Position numbers and translations under genes: made by a program | The notes under the pieces: model-generated | What the model was told of the DNA's origin: nothing | Seen by the model: only the letters and a program-made list of their open reading frames with translations | Database searches by the model: none | Assembly (NCBI GenBank): GCA_934177795.1 | Contig: CAKPPS010000028.1 | Coordinates: 1-15,271 of the forward strand | Source of the DNA: an uncultured Clostridia bacterium | GTDB lineage: Bacteria; Bacillota; Clostridia; TANB77; CAG-508 | Length of the DNA: 15,271 bases | Reading direction: 5' to 3' | Shown here: piece by piece, positions 13,774-15,271 of the stretch | How the letters are laid out: each line of letters opens with the position of its first letter | How positions within the stretch are numbered: the first letter of the stretch is position 1

Positions 13774-15144
13774 TTAAATTAATCTTCTTGCTGTTTCATA
13801 TCTTGTATTATAACTTCCTGATAATAATGTAGAAATTTTAACACAATATCCTGTTCCTGAAGATGCATGAATGAAGTTTCCATCTCCTATATAAATTCCA
13901 CAATGTCCAATTCCATCCATTGTTTCATAATCTTTAAAAAATACTAAATCTCCTGGCTCTAGTTCTTCTTTTGATACATATGTACCATTGCTAGATTGTG
14001 CTCTAGCTGAGTGGCTTAGAGATATTCCAAAATTTTTATATACATACATTGTAAATCCTGAACAATCAAATGTAGAAGGTCCAGATCCACCATATACATA
14101 TTTGCATCCTAAAAATTTTTTTGCATATTCTGCAATTTCTTCTCCTTTTGAAGATGAAGTTGTAGTATTTTCACTTGTTTGCACTACTTGATCTGCTTGT
14201 ACTATCTTTTCTGTTTCTTCTGTTGTTCTTTCCTCTGCACCTCTTGAAGTTGTTTCAGCCTTGCTTGCTGATAATAATCTTTTGGCAATATATCCTTGTG
14301 TTCCATTTCCTAATTCTACCTTATACCAATCGCCAGATTCTGCTATTGCTGTTACTTGATTATTTTGTACTAATGTATCTACTACCTCATAAGTTGTTGC
14401 AGGTCCTTTTCTAACATAAATTGATGGTGAATTTACGTACAATACTTTCTTTTCTATTTCTTGTTCTTGTATATCATTATTATTTGCTTTATCATCATTT
14501 TTTGTAGTTGTTGTATTAGTTGTTTCTTCTTTTAATACATCTTTTCTTATCCAAGCACTTATATCATCTGTTTGAATATATGCCCAACCTTTTACTTCAT
14601 CTAATACTAAAACTTCTTCACCTTTATTTAATTTTCCTATTTTACTTGAATTTATTAATGGTAAAATATATGCATTAGAATCAGACTTTAATGTTTGTTT
14701 ACCTATAAAACTTTCTTCCTTCGTTTCTTCTACTACATTATTAGAATTTTTTTCTGTAGTAGTATTTGTTTCTTCATTTACAGGTTGTTCTTGGTTTGCA
14801 CTTATTTCCTCTTTAGCTGGATCTTCTTGTTTTGTAATTTCTTCAGTCTTTGGTTCTTCAGTTTTAGTTTCTGTAGTATCTTCATCAACTTTTATATAAT
14901 CTTTGTGCACAAAACCTGTCATTTTATTAACTTTTACTTTATACCAATCTCCAGATTCTTCTATAATTTCAAGTTTTTCTCCTTGATTTAGTAATTCTAA
15001 AACTGTTGAATCTGTAGATGCTTCTTTTCTTAATTTTAGTGTATCTGTATTTACAATAGCAGTAGTTGCCATACATGTTGTAGAGCAAATTAAGCTAATT
15101 AATAATGCCATTATTCCTATTACTATTTGTTTTCTATAATTCAT
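13774..15144 (-). CDS. Secreted SH3-repeat NlpC/P60 peptidoglycan endopeptidase
   Basis: 456 aa from the ATG at 15144, which has AGGAGG nine nt upstream; another ATG at 15153 abuts the Shine-Dalgarno sequence and is rejected. A Sec signal peptide (~1-28, VIGIMALLISLICSTTCMATT) is followed by a bacterial SH3 domain (~30-85, LKLRKEAS, GDWYKVKV). A Glu/Thr/Asn-rich linker follows, then a second, weaker SH3-like segment (~155-210), another linker, a third SH3 (~240-300, IYVRKGPATTYEVV) and a C-terminal NlpC/P60 domain (~335-456). Catalytic Cys is in DCSGF (~361), with His in GHCGIYIG (~414) and a further His in FIHASS (~426). It would cleave stem peptides in the wall, and the SH3 domains bind wall material. 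Clustering with comEC may link wall remodelling to DNA uptake or to assembly of surface filaments; that is inference. Confidence 0.92.
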   Translation of the reverse strand: MNYRKQIVIGIMALLISLICSTTCMATTAIVNTDTLKLRKEASTDSTVLELLNQGEKLEIIEESGDWYKVKVNKMTGFVHKDYIKVDEDTTETKTEEPKTEEITKQEDPAKEEISANQEQPVNEETNTTTEKNSNNVVEETKEESFIGKQTLKSDSNAYILPLINSSKIGKLNKGEEVLVLDEVKGWAYIQTDDISAWIRKDVLKEETTNTTTTKNDDKANNNDIQEQEIEKKVLYVNSPSIYVRKGPATTYEVVDTLVQNNQVTAIAESGDWYKVELGNGTQGYIAKRLLSASKAETTSRGAEERTTEETEKIVQADQVVQTSENTTTSSSKGEEIAEYAKKFLGCKYVYGGSGPSTFDCSGFTMYVYKNFGISLSHSARAQSSNGTYVSKEELEPGDLVFFKDYETMDGIGHCGIYIGDGNFIHASSGTGYCVKISTLLSGSYNTRYETARRLI

Positions 15145-15158
15145 TTTAACCATCCTCC

Positions 15159-15178
15159 TAATTTCTGTAGAGAAATTA
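15159..15178 (-). other. Small hairpin next to the ribosome-binding site of the NlpC/P60 gene
   Basis: Perfect 8-bp arms (15159-15166 and 15171-15178) with a GTAG/CTAC tetraloop, immediately 5' of the AGGAGG in the transcript. It might modulate translation or mRNA stability. Confidence 0.4.
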
Positions 15179-15185
15179 TGGTTAT

Positions 15186-15214
15186 AGTATATATTTAAAA
15201 GTAAAAAAAGTCAA
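15186..15214 (-). promoter_or_regulatory. Promoter of the NlpC/P60-comEC operon
   Basis: TTGACT (15209-15214), a 17-nt spacer, TATACT (15186-15191) on the minus strand. The -35 box overlaps the terminator palindrome of the upstream gene. It differs from the TTGACG/TAAAAT promoters of the pilin-like genes. Confidence 0.65.
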
Positions 15215-15231
15215 TTGCAATTGACTTTTTT
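15204..15231. terminator. Bidirectional intrinsic terminator (28-bp perfect palindrome)
   Basis: The palindrome centres at 15217/15218 and has A-run and T-run flanks, so it can form a U-tailed hairpin from either strand. It probably ends a gene lying beyond 15271. Confidence 0.75.
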
Positions 15232-15271
15232 ATAAGACTTTTTCTATAAAATACCTGCTACATAAAATCCA

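Noticed and set aside
1..15271. DGR reverse transcriptase or template repeat within the window
   Set aside because: No frame shows RT motifs such as YxDD, and no intergenic stretch resembles a cassette with A-rich codons. The intergenic regions are promoters, hairpins and the 3' tag.

Overview
The window reads as chromosome from a low-GC Firmicute, most likely an uncultured gut Clostridia lineage. The background is about 28% G+C where I counted it (9301-9450), ribosome-binding sites are strong AGGAGG or AGAGGAG types, the promoters are sigma-A-like, and a ComEC and an SH3-NlpC/P60 wall hydrolase are of clostridial type. The taxon is an inference. Every gene I support is on the minus strand, so transcription runs from high to low coordinates. 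I saw no rRNA, tRNA or CRISPR.

Layout in transcription order. (1) 15144-11369: a secreted SH3/NlpC-P60 endopeptidase followed 32 bp later by comEC, with a promoter at 15186-15214. (2) 11216-8247: a prepilin-like protein with a non-lectin C-terminus (10446-11216), a prepilin-like protein with a lectin-like variable domain (9072-10016), and a small membrane-anchored protein (8247-8714). (3) 8132-5510: a large prepilin/Ig-repeat/lectin-like surface protein whose variable region carries a one-base frameshift. (4) 5158-4208: another prepilin-lectin protein. (5) 4102-2234: an accessory patch holding a decayed tnpV remnant and an AbiE type IV toxin-antitoxin pair whose toxin has one in-frame stop. 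(6) 1935-286: a prepilin-like protein with two tandem lectin-like domains, each with its own variable region.

The central observation is a dispersed set of five hypervariable cassettes in four genes. They lie at 370-498, 1069-1197, 4292-4426, 5594-5723 and 9156-9284. Each sits between a conserved upstream YW(L/I/M)ASR motif and a conserved downstream GLRPCFSLKSDIKITGG block. Four are GC-rich islands (9151-9300 is about 52% G+C). Among those four, variation concentrates in codons with a conserved final T or C, or in single positions such as tAc, Act and Acg. That is what adenine-specific mutagenic retrohoming of AAY-rich template codons leaves behind, so I interpret the genes as targets of a diversity-generating retroelement (DGR). 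Neither a reverse transcriptase nor a template repeat is visible here; both would have to act from elsewhere. A 16-bp perfect palindrome lies about 25 bp downstream of the stop of two target genes and is degenerate at the other two.

Five transcription units (four pilin-like genes and the small membrane protein) share a near-identical promoter (TTGACG, 17-nt spacer, TAAAAT or TAAACT). The four pilin-like ones also share a leader of about 100 nt, which suggests a co-regulated surface-display regulon. The proteins have class III prepilin signals but lack Glu at mature position +5. The likely picture is a family of pilin-anchored or pseudopilus-tip lectin-like proteins displaying diversified binding surfaces.
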